Below are positions 39,634 to 48,657 of a stretch of DNA of 64,000 nucleotides, one piece after another (position 1 is the first letter of the stretch; each line of letters opens with the position of its first letter). The stretch covers positions 47,210-111,209 of the forward strand of contig NZ_JBBMQQ010000012.1 of assembly GCF_038900095.1 (NCBI RefSeq), given 5' to 3'. Below the pieces are notes generated by a model. The model had not been told where the DNA came from. It saw only the letters and a list, made by a program, of their open reading frames with translations, and made no database searches. The DNA is from Hoeflea sp038900095. Its GTDB lineage: Bacteria; Pseudomonadota; Alphaproteobacteria; Rhizobiales; Rhizobiaceae. The position numbers and the translations under genes were made by a program.

Positions 39634-39936
39634 TCACCGTATCGGTTCATGGACGGTCACCAGCTTGGTGCCATCAGGAAACGTCGCCTCGACCTGTATA
39701 TCGTGGATCATTTCGGCGATGCCGTCCATCACCTGGTCGCGGGTGACCACGTGAGCGCCAGCCTCCATCAGATCGGCCACGGCGCGACCGTCGCGCGCAC
39801 CTTCCACAACGAAATCGGTGATCAGGGCGATGGCTTCGGGGTGGTTGAGCTTGACGCCCCGCTCCAGCCGCTTGCGCGCCACGATGGCGGCCATGGCGAT
39901 GAGCAGCTTGTCTTTTTCCCTTGGTGTCAGGTTCAT
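39634..39936 (-). CDS. ureA: Urease gamma subunit
   Basis: The smallest urease subunit, 100 residues, starting MNLTPREKDKLLIAMAAIVA. LNHPEAIALITDFVVEGARDG and the C-terminal TFPDGTKLVTVHEPI are the family signatures. Ten bases after ureD. Confidence 0.98.
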   Translation of the reverse strand: MNLTPREKDKLLIAMAAIVARKRLERGVKLNHPEAIALITDFVVEGARDGRAVADLMEAGAHVVTRDQVMDGIAEMIHDIQVEATFPDGTKLVTVHEPIR

Positions 39937-39946
39937 GTCGTCTCTT

Positions 39947-40822
39947 TCATATCGACCAGACTTTCGGCATGCCGCCCAGCGGGTTGAGCAGGCGGATCAA
40001 CGGTACGAGCACTTTGCGCAATTCGTAGCTGTCAGCAGCAACAATCCGAGCAAGAAGCTTGCCAGTTTCGGGCGTTTCGGGTCCACTCCGGCGCATGGAC
40101 AGATAACTGGCGCCGCCGGATTTGCCGATCAACTGGCGGGCGGCATGCAACCTTGCTTCGGCTTCCGGCGCGATCATCAGCACGGTGGCGACAGCGAGCC
40201 CGCCGCCGGCCACTGCCGTGCGCGTCAGGGCATCGTCGATCTGCGGGCCAAGCCGCATATTCTCGGCATGGAGCAGATGCCCGTCACGGCGGATGCGCCA
40301 GCGGTCATGGAAGGAACCTTCGACAACAGCCTCCTTCATGGCAAGACGGCCGAAGACGACCGGCTCGACCATCAAGAGACGCGACCCCGCGGCCATGTCC
40401 ACCTCGATGGAGCGCGCCAGACGGGCCCGGTCGAACAGGATGGTTTCCTGCGGCAGCCAGGCCAGCGAACTGTCGGCATCGAGCTTCAACTGCACCGAGA
40501 CCCGGGCCTCGCTGGTGCCTTGCGCCTTGTAGGTTTTCTCGCAAGCCTGGGTGGCAAGTGTCATCGAGGCCGCCTCGCCCGCCTCGAAACTCCAGTCCAT
40601 GCGGTCGCCACCGGTCAAGCCACCGGCGGTGTTGATCAGCACCGCTTCAAGCGGCGAGCCGCGCGGAACACGCGGGATGCGAATACGCGCGGAGCCATCC
40701 TGATACAGGCGATCGATGCGGCTTTCGCCTGCCGACTGCTTGACCAAAAGGCGTCCACCACCACGGGTGCGCTGCATAGGCACTCCGGTTTGCGGCTTCG
40801 GAAGCGGGAGCAGGGAATTCAT
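39947..40822 (-). CDS. ureD: Urease accessory protein UreD
   Basis: The scaffold (UreD/UreH) that binds apo-urease and recruits UreF and UreG. The ATG at 40822 (MNSLLPLPKPQ) has GAGG six bases upstream; earlier in-frame starts at 40828 and a TTG at 40834 are worse placed. About 291 residues with VLINTAGGLTGGDRM and VTTQACEKTYKA-like TLATQACEKTYKAQG, both diagnostic. First gene of the urease cluster. Confidence 0.94.
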   Translation of the reverse strand: MNSLLPLPKPQTGVPMQRTRGGGRLLVKQSAGESRIDRLYQDGSARIRIPRVPRGSPLEAVLINTAGGLTGGDRMDWSFEAGEAASMTLATQACEKTYKAQGTSEARVSVQLKLDADSSLAWLPQETILFDRARLARSIEVDMAAGSRLLMVEPVVFGRLAMKEAVVEGSFHDRWRIRRDGHLLHAENMRLGPQIDDALTRTAVAGGGLAVATVLMIAPEAEARLHAARQLIGKSGGASYLSMRRSGPETPETGKLLARIVAADSYELRKVLVPLIRLLNPLGGMPKVWSI

Positions 40823-41159
40823 CGGCATCCTCAATGGTGTCGGGCTCGATCATCGGAAAAGCCATGCACTGGCGCAAGCGGTTTCAACCGAGAAGCAGAT
40901 CAAATCCGTATCACCTCTCCCGGTTGATCAATCGGCGGGCATAAAGGCTATTTTATGTGCACCGCCTGGCTACAGACTGCCCAAACACGCCCCACGGCGA
41001 TTCGGCGCGGCCAGGCACGCAACGGCGGCCGGGATTTGGAGAACTCCAAATCCGCGACAATTCAGCAAGTAAAAATTTGTTAACGCCCGACGCAACCAAA
41101 AGCCGGCTTGCGGCGTTGAACAGGCGAAACATCCGAAGAATGACGGGAAAGGACTGACC
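40823..41159. other. Non-coding gap upstream of ureD and the 36-residue gene
   Basis: No credible reading frame is seen in these 337 bases, which separate divergent genes and must hold their promoters. The right half is AT-richer, with AGTAAAAATTTGTTAACG near 41068. No strong sigma70, sigma54 or NtrC site could be assigned by eye. Confidence 0.5.
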
Positions 41160-41270
41160 ATGTTGATTTCAACGCTCGCTCTGGCGATGAGCATTGCCAT
41201 GATGGTCTCGGCAATTGTTATCCTGTATAATGAAACTGCAAACAGGAAGCAGAAACCCTCCTTCGAGTGA
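41160..41270 (+). CDS. 36-residue single-helix membrane peptide
   Basis: A short frame starting MLISTLALAMSIAMMVSAIV, one hydrophobic helix of about 20 residues, followed by a polar, basic tail ending QKPSFE. The ribosome site AAAGGA lies seven bases before ATG, and a lipoprotein-like gene follows 42 bases downstream. Small one-helix proteins like this are common in Rhizobiaceae genomes. Function unknown. Confidence 0.6.
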   Translation: MLISTLALAMSIAMMVSAIVILYNETANRKQKPSFE

Positions 41271-41312
41271 TTTGCCTCCGCTTGAAAACAGCACCCCATT
41301 ATGGAGCCTTTG

Positions 41313-41582
41313 ATGACCAGACTCGTTCTTTCAACCCTCGCAGCGGTTTCTCTTCTTGCCGCGGCTGGATGCACGACAACTGAAAAACGGGCCGCAGGCG
41401 GTGCCGCCATTGGTGCGGGCTCCGGCGCTCTGATCGCAGCAGCTACCGGCAGCGGCAGCAGGGGTGTCGCAGCCGGCGCCCTGATTGGTGGTGCTGCCGG
41501 CGCGCTGATCGGTGCAGCGACAACTCCCGGCATGTGCCGCTACCGCGATGCGTATGGCCGCATCTACGAAGCAGCCTGCTGA
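41313..41582 (+). CDS. Glycine-zipper small lipoprotein
   Basis: An 89-residue envelope protein. TRLVLSTLAAVSLLAAAGC is a signal peptide ending in a lipobox-like AAGC. The body is a double glycine zipper (GGAAIGAGSGALIAAATG; GAALIGGAAG-type repeats) as in the YMGG/Rickettsia 17-kDa families, and the end has two Cys in MCRYRDAYGRIYEAAC. The ATG at 41313 has GGAG seven bases upstream; an ATG four codons earlier does not. Confidence 0.85.
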   Translation: MTRLVLSTLAAVSLLAAAGCTTTEKRAAGGAAIGAGSGALIAAATGSGSRGVAAGALIGGAAGALIGAATTPGMCRYRDAYGRIYEAAC

Positions 41583-41604
41583 TCCCCAATACTGACGACA
41601 TCTG

Positions 41605-41639
41605 CTGCAGCCCGCCCGACCTTGTCCGGCGGGCTGCAG
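41605..41639. terminator. Bidirectional hairpin terminator between convergent genes
   Basis: A perfect 12-base-pair stem CTGCAGCCCGCC / GGCGGGCTGCAG with an 11-base loop fills the 62-base gap between the glycine-zipper gene and the convergent mutarotase-like gene. T runs are weak on both sides (TCGTTTC on plus), but the stem is the strongest seen in this region. Confidence 0.7.
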
Positions 41640-41644
41640 TCGTT

Positions 41645-42775
41645 TCATACGCTGCGACAACCGGGGGCCTTGCCGGTGAATTGTCCGGCAAGAAAGCCGG
41701 GATCATAGTTGAGCCTGCAGATGCTTCCGCCCTCGTGATGCACAACCAGGCTGTCTTCCTCCGCAGTCACATCGGTGACCCTGCCCTGCCCCGGCGCAGC
41801 AGCACAGGCACCAATGATCTGGCGCATGACAACCCCAGGCTCCTTGGCGAGATCGAATGCGGTTGGAATTCCTGACAGGCTGAGTTCGTTCTCGCGGCAC
41901 GAGTCCGCGTGTCCCGATGGAGATGCCCGTGCATCCTCGATGCCAAGCACGCCGGTGTGGCGACCGGACCAGGGGGCGTAATCGCGTCCGCCATTGCTCA
42001 TCCACAACATCGTCACCGGCAGCACGTCGGGACGTTTGAGCACGATGATGCGGTCCTGTTCCGACTTGCGGCTGACGACACTCCAGCCAAGCGGACGACC
42101 GGGCGCCTCGACAAGCGTGAGAAAATCCTCGTGCCTCTCACCTACCGGATACTTCGTCAGATCCGCCACAGCACCATTTGCGAGCGGGAAAGCGGTCAGA
42201 TCAGCCGTACTTGCCGGATAGGCGAGAATGGAGCGGCCCCGCTCCGGATCGGTTTCCAGAGCATCGGGTGGCGTACGGGCACTCTGCTTGGGCGAGACCG
42301 CAAGATCGCCACCATCGGCCATGTGCACCATGACATGATGGGCGGCGGAGACAGCACCGTGACCGCCGGAGAAACTGTGTTCCTGATACACGAAGGGATG
42401 GCCGGCGATCAACGTCATGCGTTTTTCGACAACGGCTCCCATGACGCGCCGTTGGAGACGGAACACCGCCGTGAGCCGGTTTTTCAGGCTGACAGTCTCG
42501 ACATGGTCCCAGCCGCTGTTGGCTGGCCAGCCATGCGAGGGCGCAGGCTCAACATCGTTGCGCCCGAACGGCGCGCAGAGGAAATCGCCTGACAGGCGCC
42601 GGACATTGGGCGGTGTGCCTTCAGGAAACCGGGCTGCCGGGTCGTCGACCCACGGCGTACGGTGCAGCGGAGAGAGCGTGCGGTTGCCCTCTCGGATTTT
42701 CAGGCCGGCAATATGGCCGACACTCAGATCAATGCTGAAGGAAACGGGATCGAGATCGAAAGAACAGATGGCCAT
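41645..42775 (-). CDS. Galactose-mutarotase-like (aldose epimerase fold) protein
   Basis: A 376-residue cytoplasmic protein. GNRTLSPLHRTPWVDDP and GDFLCAPFGRNDVEPAPSHGW near 35-90, the His-rich YQEHSFSGGHGAVSAAHHVM near 160, and MLWMSNGGRDYAPWSGRHTGVLGIED near 300 suggest the beta-sandwich of aldose 1-epimerases, but sequence likeness is moderate and I cannot name a subfamily. ATG at 42775 chosen because the frame upstream is low-complexity. No sugar transporter adjoins it. The neighbour on the right is a divergent flavoprotein. Confidence 0.55.
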   Translation of the reverse strand: MAICSFDLDPVSFSIDLSVGHIAGLKIREGNRTLSPLHRTPWVDDPAARFPEGTPPNVRRLSGDFLCAPFGRNDVEPAPSHGWPANSGWDHVETVSLKNRLTAVFRLQRRVMGAVVEKRMTLIAGHPFVYQEHSFSGGHGAVSAAHHVMVHMADGGDLAVSPKQSARTPPDALETDPERGRSILAYPASTADLTAFPLANGAVADLTKYPVGERHEDFLTLVEAPGRPLGWSVVSRKSEQDRIIVLKRPDVLPVTMLWMSNGGRDYAPWSGRHTGVLGIEDARASPSGHADSCRENELSLSGIPTAFDLAKEPGVVMRQIIGACAAAPGQGRVTDVTAEEDSLVVHHEGGSICRLNYDPGFLAGQFTGKAPGCRSV

Positions 42776-42953
42776 GGTCAAATCCGGTGGACGCTGGAGC
42801 TGTCCTACAGTCCCCGGCGTGCTGCTGGCAACCAACGTGGCACAGGCATGAAGTTGCCCGCCGGGCTTTGTTGCGGGCGCCCGGTCTGCTAATGCGTTTG
42901 CTCTCAAACGAGGCAGCTTGTTCAAAGCCGCACCCATTTTTTCCGGAGACTGC

Positions 42954-44144
42954 ATGTCAGCCATCACCAAAACGGATGTCGTCGTTCTGGGCGCGGGCGC
43001 TGCGGGCATGATGTGCGCCATCGAAGCCGGACGGCGCGGCCGCTCGGTGGTGGTGATCGATCATGCCAAGGCGCCGGGGGAGAAAATCCGCATTTCCGGC
43101 GGCGGGCGGTGCAATTTCACCAACATGCACTGCACGCCGGCGAACTTCATTTCGAACAACAAGCACTTTGCCATCTCGGCGCTCAAATCCTTCACCCAGC
43201 ATGATTTCATCGACCGGGTGAAAGCCCGCGGCATTGCGTTTCACGAGAAGACGCTGGGACAGTTGTTCTGCGACGGATCGGCGCGCGAGATCATCGCCAT
43301 GCTGACCGACGACATGCGCGAGGCCGGAGTCAGGATGGAACTGGCGACGGAGATTGTCGAGGTCAGCAAAACGGATGACGGCTTTCAGACGCGGACCAGC
43401 GCCGGTTCATGGCAGTCGCAGTCGCTGGTGATCGCCACCGGCGGCAAGTCGATTCCGAAGATGGGCGCCACCGGCCTGGGCTATGATCTGGCCAGACAGT
43501 TCGGCCATCCGGTAACCGACACCCGCGCAGGGCTGGTGCCGTTCACCTGGGCCTCGAACATGCATGAGAGCTGGGGCAGCCTGTCGGGCGTATCGCTTGA
43601 TGTTCATGCATCGTGCAATGGCGCGGCCTTTGACGAAGCCATGCTGTTTACCCATCGTGGGCTGTCAGGTCCGGCGATGCTGCAGGTCTCGTCCTACTGG
43701 CGCGAGGGCGATACGGTCTCGATTGATCTTGCGCCCGGTATTGACCTGGCAGCGCATGTCAAATCCGAACGCACGGCGCGTCCGAAAGCATCAATCTGGA
43801 CCGCCTTGGCAGAAGTGCTGCCCAAACGGCTGGCACAGCAGCTCGGCAATGAGGCCGGCGAGGCGGCGTCGCGGCTGGCGGACTTGAGCAATGCGGCAAT
43901 TGACGAGATACTGGCCGGCATACGGAATTTTCGTGTCGTGCCGGGCGGTACCGAAGGCTATCGCACGGCGGAAGTGACGCTGGGCGGTGTCGATACCGCC
44001 GGGATCAACCAGAAGACAATGGAAAGCCGCCTGGTGCCGGGTCTGCATTTCATCGGCGAAGTGGTCGATGTCACCGGCCATCTGGGCGGCCACAATTTTC
44101 AATGGGCGTGGTCTTCCGGGGCCGCGGCGGGACGCAGCGCCTGA
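42954..44144 (+). CDS. BaiN/HI0933-family NAD(P)/FAD-dependent oxidoreductase
   Basis: A 396-residue flavoprotein of the HI0933 (YhiN/BaiN) family. It has the N-terminal VVVLGAGAAGMMCAIEAGRRG, the diagnostic GEKIRISGGGRCNFTN, IATGGKSIPKMGATGLGYDLA and the C-terminal LHFIGEVVDVTGHLGGHNFQ. The ATG at 42954 has GGAG six bases upstream. The family is nearly universal but its native substrate is unknown in most bacteria. Confidence 0.92.
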   Translation: MSAITKTDVVVLGAGAAGMMCAIEAGRRGRSVVVIDHAKAPGEKIRISGGGRCNFTNMHCTPANFISNNKHFAISALKSFTQHDFIDRVKARGIAFHEKTLGQLFCDGSAREIIAMLTDDMREAGVRMELATEIVEVSKTDDGFQTRTSAGSWQSQSLVIATGGKSIPKMGATGLGYDLARQFGHPVTDTRAGLVPFTWASNMHESWGSLSGVSLDVHASCNGAAFDEAMLFTHRGLSGPAMLQVSSYWREGDTVSIDLAPGIDLAAHVKSERTARPKASIWTALAEVLPKRLAQQLGNEAGEAASRLADLSNAAIDEILAGIRNFRVVPGGTEGYRTAEVTLGGVDTAGINQKTMESRLVPGLHFIGEVVDVTGHLGGHNFQWAWSSGAAAGRSA

Positions 44145-44183
44145 CAGCGCCCAATCAAACGCAGGAATATGGAGGAGACAGCA

Positions 44184-45068
44184 ATGCGCGTATTGTTCAC
44201 CGGAGGATCCGGCAAGGCGGGCCGGCATGTGGTTCCCTATCTCCTCGACCGCGGCCATCGCGTGGTCAATGTCGACCTGACGCCGCTCGATCATCCGGGC
44301 GTCGACAATTTGACGGCCGACATCACCGATTCAGGCCAGATGTTCAACGTCATGACCAGCTACGCCAATTTCGATGAACTCGAGCCCGGAACCGGCGTGC
44401 CGAAATTCGATGCCGTGGTGCATTTCGCCGCCGTGCCGCGAATCCTGATCCGGCCGGACAACGAGACGTTCCGCATCAACACGGTCGGCACCTACAACGT
44501 GATTGAAGCCGCGGTGAAACTCGGCATCCCCAAGATCATCATCGCATCGTCGGAAACCACCTATGGCGTCTGCTTCGCCGATGGCGAGGTCAGCCCCGCC
44601 TCGCTGCCGGTGGAAGAGGACATGGACGTCAATCCGATGGATTCCTACGGCATGTCGAAAGTCATCAACGAACAGACCGCGCGCAGTTTCCAGCGGCGTT
44701 CGGGCGCCGACATCTATGCGTTGCGCATCGGTAACGTGATGGAGCCGGACGAATATGACCGGTTCCCGGGTTTCTTCGTCGATCCGGGCGTCCGCCGCCG
44801 CAACATCTTCTGCTATATCGATGCCCGCGATCTTGGCCAGATCGTCGACCGCTGCCTGAGCACAGACGGGCTCGGGTTCCAGATATTCAACGCCGGCAAT
44901 GATACCAACTCGGTCGACATGCCGACGGCCAAGATCGCCGAGCAGTTTTTTCCCGGCGTGCCGTTTACCCGCGAGATGGGCGAGCATGAAGCGCTTTATT
45001 CAAACCGCAAGATCCGCGAGATGCTCGGCTTCAAGGAAGAGCACAACTGGCGCAAATACGTGAAGTGA
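44184..45068 (+). CDS. NAD-dependent epimerase/dehydratase (extended SDR)
   Basis: A 294-residue extended short-chain dehydrogenase. VLFTGGSGKAGRHVVPYLLDRG is the NAD site; the catalytic Ser is in IIASSETTYG and the Tyr-Lys pair in MDSYGMSKVINEQ. GGAGGAG lies seven bases before ATG 44184. Members of this type act on nucleotide sugars or uronates; no sugar cluster is adjacent. It is convergent with the tctB-like gene, with a 25-base gap. Confidence 0.88.
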   Translation: MRVLFTGGSGKAGRHVVPYLLDRGHRVVNVDLTPLDHPGVDNLTADITDSGQMFNVMTSYANFDELEPGTGVPKFDAVVHFAAVPRILIRPDNETFRINTVGTYNVIEAAVKLGIPKIIIASSETTYGVCFADGEVSPASLPVEEDMDVNPMDSYGMSKVINEQTARSFQRRSGADIYALRIGNVMEPDEYDRFPGFFVDPGVRRRNIFCYIDARDLGQIVDRCLSTDGLGFQIFNAGNDTNSVDMPTAKIAEQFFPGVPFTREMGEHEALYSNRKIREMLGFKEEHNWRKYVK

Positions 45069-45093
45069 GACCAGGTTGCGCAGGGACTGCCAG

Positions 45094-45552
45094 TCACGGC
45101 AACGGCACGCCCAATGCGAAGCGGAACAACGCGTAAAAACCGGCCATGATGAAGACGCCGGAGGCCGCGAAGACGATCGCGCTTCTGGCGTCCCATCCCT
45201 CGTGCCGCGCTGAGACCAGCCCGCCGGCAAAGGCAATCACCGTGGCTGGCAGGAAACCAATCAGCGGCATGACAAAGCAGCCCGCAAGCATGGTTGCGAC
45301 CAGCAACAGCCTGCGCCACCAGTCGCCGCTGCCAAAGCCGTTGTGCTGGTTCGGCCGCAGCCAGGACGCAATGACCACCAGCACCGAGCAGAAGATCAGC
45401 GCATAGGCAACAAAGCTTGGGAAAACCACGGAATCCCGGTCTGAATAGGTCGTCACATCGTAAAGCGTGACCAGGCCCAGGCCTATAAACAGGCTCGCCA
45501 CGATCAGGGTTCCGATGTCTTTCCTGCCGGATCTGGATGAAGATTCAGTCAT
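45094..45552 (-). CDS. tctB: Tripartite tricarboxylate transporter small permease TctB
   Basis: The four-helix small membrane subunit of a TTT importer, 152 residues (helices about 14-32, 43-64, 82-112, 124-146). It overlaps the tctA end by eight bases. Here it follows tctA, giving the gene order C-A-B rather than the commoner C-B-A. Confidence 0.85.
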   Translation of the reverse strand: MTESSSRSGRKDIGTLIVASLFIGLGLVTLYDVTTYSDRDSVVFPSFVAYALIFCSVLVVIASWLRPNQHNGFGSGDWWRRLLLVATMLAGCFVMPLIGFLPATVIAFAGGLVSARHEGWDARSAIVFAASGVFIMAGFYALFRFALGVPLP

Positions 45553-47059
45553 TGGACCCTGCCTGCATTTCGAGAAGTTTCCTGGCCCGCCTGCCCTGAA
45601 TGACCGGATAGACCAGCGACAGGATGGTGAAGGCGATGATCGCCAGCGAAATCGGCCGGCCGAAGAACATGCCGGCCAGGTTGCCGGTGGCGTCACCGAT
45701 GATCCAAGCCTGGACAAAGCCCTGCTCGGCGATCGGACCAAGAATGAGCCCGAGCACGATGGGTGACGCGGCGAAGCCAAAGCGCGACAGCACCCAGCCG
45801 ACCGTGCCAAGCACGATCATGATGACGATATCGGAGATCGAATTGCGAATGGCAAAGGTGCCGATGATGGTCATGAAGCCCACCGAGGGAACGAGTATGG
45901 TCTTGGGGATGGTGACGATGGTCTTGTAGGCATAACGTCCGATCAACAGACCTGTCGGCAGCATCAGGATGGTGGCGATGAACAGCCCGTAGATGAAGGT
46001 GTAGACGATCGAACCGCCGCCCTCGAACAGGGTCGGTCCAGTTCTGACCCCCTGCACCAGCAGCGCGCCGAGGATGACCGCATCGGGAGGCGTGCCGGGA
46101 ATGCCGAGGACCAGGGTGGGGATGAAGCCGCCGCCGACGGTGGCGTTGTTGGCGGCTTCGGTCGCCATGACGCCATCGGGTTCACCATCGCCGAATTTCT
46201 GCTCCGGCCTGGCGGTGCGCTTGGCCTCGGAATAAGCCACAAGACCAGCAACGGAACCGCCGGCGCCCGGCAGGATGCCGATCAGGGTGCCGATGATCGA
46301 GGAGCGCAGCAGGTTGTAGCGCGAGCGCCAGGCGATGATCGCCCCTTCGCGAAAACGAACCGCACGTCCCCCCTCCTCCACCTTGAGATGACGTTCGGGC
46401 GTTGCCACCAGGTCGATCAGCACCGGAATGCAATAGAGCCCGATCAGCGCACCGACCACTTCGATGCCGCCGATCATGGTGGTGCTGCCGAAGGTCAGGC
46501 GGATGTCGGCTGAAATTTCGGCCACGCCGACACAGGACAGAAGCAGGCCGAAAGCTCCGCCGGCGAGCCCCTTGAGCACGTTGCCGGTCGACAATGATGC
46601 GATCAGCGACAGGCCGAAGATAGACAGCCACAAATATTCCACCGGGCCAAACGCCAACGCCACCGATGACAGGGGCGGTGCCAGCAGAAGCAGCGCCAGG
46701 GCCCCGATCATGCCGCCGAATACGCTGGCATAGCAGGCGATGGCGACGGCAAGATCGCCGTCGCCGCGCTTGGCCATGGGATAGCCGTCGAAGGTGGTGC
46801 CGATAGCCGACGGGGTGCCGGGCGTATTGAGCAGGATGGCGGAATAGGCGCCGCCATAGATCGCCCCGGTGTAGATGGCGCCAAGCAGGATCAGGGCGGA
46901 TGCGGGGGCCATGGAAAATGTGATCGGAACCAGCACCGCGACGGCCATGGTTGCCGACAGGCCCGGTATCGATCCGATGATTGTGCCGGCGACAACGCCG
47001 AACAGCGCAAGCGCCAGATTGGTCAGTGTCAGCGCATTGGCCAGATGTTCAAAATCCAT
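45545..47059 (-). CDS. tctA: Tripartite tricarboxylate transporter large permease TctA
   Basis: The 12-helix carrier subunit, 504 residues. GTIIGSIPGLSATMAVAVLVP near the N terminus, GAIYGGAYSAILLNTPGTPSA and PTLVLGIPGTPPDAVILGALL are the two family repeats. The ATG at 47059 (MDFEHLANAL) is used; 17 codons upstream in frame have no likeness. Separated from tctC by a strong stem-loop. Confidence 0.94.
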   Translation of the reverse strand: MDFEHLANALTLTNLALALFGVVAGTIIGSIPGLSATMAVAVLVPITFSMAPASALILLGAIYTGAIYGGAYSAILLNTPGTPSAIGTTFDGYPMAKRGDGDLAVAIACYASVFGGMIGALALLLLAPPLSSVALAFGPVEYLWLSIFGLSLIASLSTGNVLKGLAGGAFGLLLSCVGVAEISADIRLTFGSTTMIGGIEVVGALIGLYCIPVLIDLVATPERHLKVEEGGRAVRFREGAIIAWRSRYNLLRSSIIGTLIGILPGAGGSVAGLVAYSEAKRTARPEQKFGDGEPDGVMATEAANNATVGGGFIPTLVLGIPGTPPDAVILGALLVQGVRTGPTLFEGGGSIVYTFIYGLFIATILMLPTGLLIGRYAYKTIVTIPKTILVPSVGFMTIIGTFAIRNSISDIVIMIVLGTVGWVLSRFGFAASPIVLGLILGPIAEQGFVQAWIIGDATGNLAGMFFGRPISLAIIAFTILSLVYPVIQGRRARKLLEMQAGSND

Positions 47060-47144
47060 ATCGGATTGTCCATTCAGCTCGAGTGCAAAACCCTGCCGAC
47101 TGCATGCCACGAACTGCGGCTCACAGCTTGCGGCGGTTCACACC

Positions 47145-47182
47145 TCATGGAAGGAGCACCCAGGCCGGACAGGCCCGGGTGC
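47145..47182 (-). terminator. Stem-loop after tctC (leaky terminator or mRNA stabiliser)
   Basis: On the minus strand GCACCC-G-GGCC (47182-47172), loop TGTCC, GGCC-T-GGGTGC (47166-47156) forms an 11-base-pair stem with one G-U pair, then a pyrimidine tract CTCCTTCC. It has the same geometry and GGCC-N5-GGCC core as the stem after ugpB. Confidence 0.7.
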
Positions 47183-47193
47183 AAAGCACAGGA

Positions 47194-48150
47194 TCAGTTG
47201 AGCAAACCGGCTTCCGTTGCCGCCTCGATATACTCGTCCTTGCGGGCCTTCATGAATTCGGCCATGCCATCGATACCAACATCGAGAAGCGCAAATCCGC
47301 CATCCAGCATCTGCTTGCGGAAAGCTTCGTCGGCGTTGATTTCCCCGAACATGTCTGACAGCGCCTTGACGGTTTCATCCGGCGTGTCCTTGGGGACCGC
47401 CATGCCGCGATAGGCACCGCCGACCATGTCAAAACCGAGTTCCTTGAAGGTCGGCACGTCGGGGAACAACGGGTGCCTTTCCTCCATGGCGACGGCCAGC
47501 AGACGCACGGCATCGCCCTGGGCCGCACCCACGGTGGTGTATCCCCACTGTGCCTTGACCTGCTTGCCCAGCGCCGCCGTGGTCGACGCACCGGTTCCCT
47601 TGAAAGGTACATAGGTGGTCTTGATGCCGGCCATCTTGTCAAAGCGGATCTGGGCCAGGTGGTTGGCCGTTGCCTTGCCGGAACCTGACATGGTCAGCGC
47701 ACCGGGATTGGCCTTTGCGTCCGCGATCAGGTCGGCCAGGGTCTGATAGGGGCTGTCCGCAGTCACCACGATCGCATCGGGGGTGTAATGGAACATGTAG
47801 AACGCCTTGATGTCATCAGTGGTGTAGCCGACATCCTTTTGCGCGGGCTGAATGACGATATGCGGCAGGTTGATGCCCATGATCGTGTAGCCATCGCCGG
47901 CCATCGAATTGAGCTGGGCCCAGCCGACAGCGCCACCGCCACCGGGCTTGTAGGAAACCACCAGGTCCTGACCGAACTTTTCCTTGAAGAACGGCTGCTG
48001 GAAACGGGCGGAAATATCGGATTCACCGCCCGGACCGAACGGAATGATGTATTCGACCGATTTGTCCGGAAACGCCAGAGCGGCAGTCGCGGCGGCAAGC
48101 GAGACTGCGGATGCAATCACCAACGTCTTGACGGATTTCAATTTCAACAT
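47194..48150 (-). CDS. tctC: Tripartite tricarboxylate transporter substrate-binding protein TctC
   Basis: A 318-residue periplasmic binding protein of the Bug family, with signal peptide SVKTLVIASAVSLAAATAALA. VEYIIPFGPGGESDISARF is the family N-terminal binding loop and the YKPGGGGAVGW region follows. The ATG at 48150 follows GGGAGGAAAGC. The substrate (a carboxylate) cannot be predicted. First gene of the operon. Confidence 0.93.
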   Translation of the reverse strand: MLKLKSVKTLVIASAVSLAAATAALAFPDKSVEYIIPFGPGGESDISARFQQPFFKEKFGQDLVVSYKPGGGGAVGWAQLNSMAGDGYTIMGINLPHIVIQPAQKDVGYTTDDIKAFYMFHYTPDAIVVTADSPYQTLADLIADAKANPGALTMSGSGKATANHLAQIRFDKMAGIKTTYVPFKGTGASTTAALGKQVKAQWGYTTVGAAQGDAVRLLAVAMEERHPLFPDVPTFKELGFDMVGGAYRGMAVPKDTPDETVKALSDMFGEINADEAFRKQMLDGGFALLDVGIDGMAEFMKARKDEYIEAATEAGLLN

Positions 48151-48657
48151 GCTTTCCTCCCGAAAAGTTCCTGGATGCAAGCGCTTTCATCGGCGCCCGC
48201 AATAAGGCTGTCGATTGCCCCTCCCCCATCCTTCTCCCAGGTCGGAGGCACGCCAGCACAATCATTTAATCAGGAGAAATCCGGTTTGTCATGCGGGTTC
48301 GGGAATAATTGAAACCAAGCAGAAGCCAACCTCCGAACGCCGGTACAAACCACCGGAGCGCGCCCGTGCGGGTGTGGGTATCACCCCCCAGCCCGGCTCT
48401 GGCGTAATGGGCACACGACAGCCAGACAGGGCGCAATATTTCCCGCAAAAGCCGTTTTACTGGCCTAGCCAGAAAAAGCCTGAAGGCTTGCCGCAGGTTT
48501 ACGTCGCCTTTTCTGCAAACCTCAGACAGTGGTTCCGCGAATGCCTTAGCTATTTATTACGACTTTCTGAATTAGCATTACATCCAAATGAGTTCAGCCC
48601 CGCCCGGAGCCCAGACCGTGGGGTCCGGCGCTCATCAATGGTTACTTGTGGATTGCG
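48151..48657. other. Non-coding gap between tctC and the GGDEF-EAL gene
   Basis: A 507-base divergent gap. A plus-strand open frame covers much of it but its translation is Pro/Arg-rich, low-complexity and without ribosome site, so it is not annotated. It contains two small stems side by side, CTGGC-CTA-GCCAG at 48460-48472 and AAGCCT-GA-AGGCTT at 48476-48489; on the minus strand the latter is followed by TTTTC. The last 120 bases are AT-richer and likely hold the promoter of the GGDEF-EAL gene. Confidence 0.5.
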
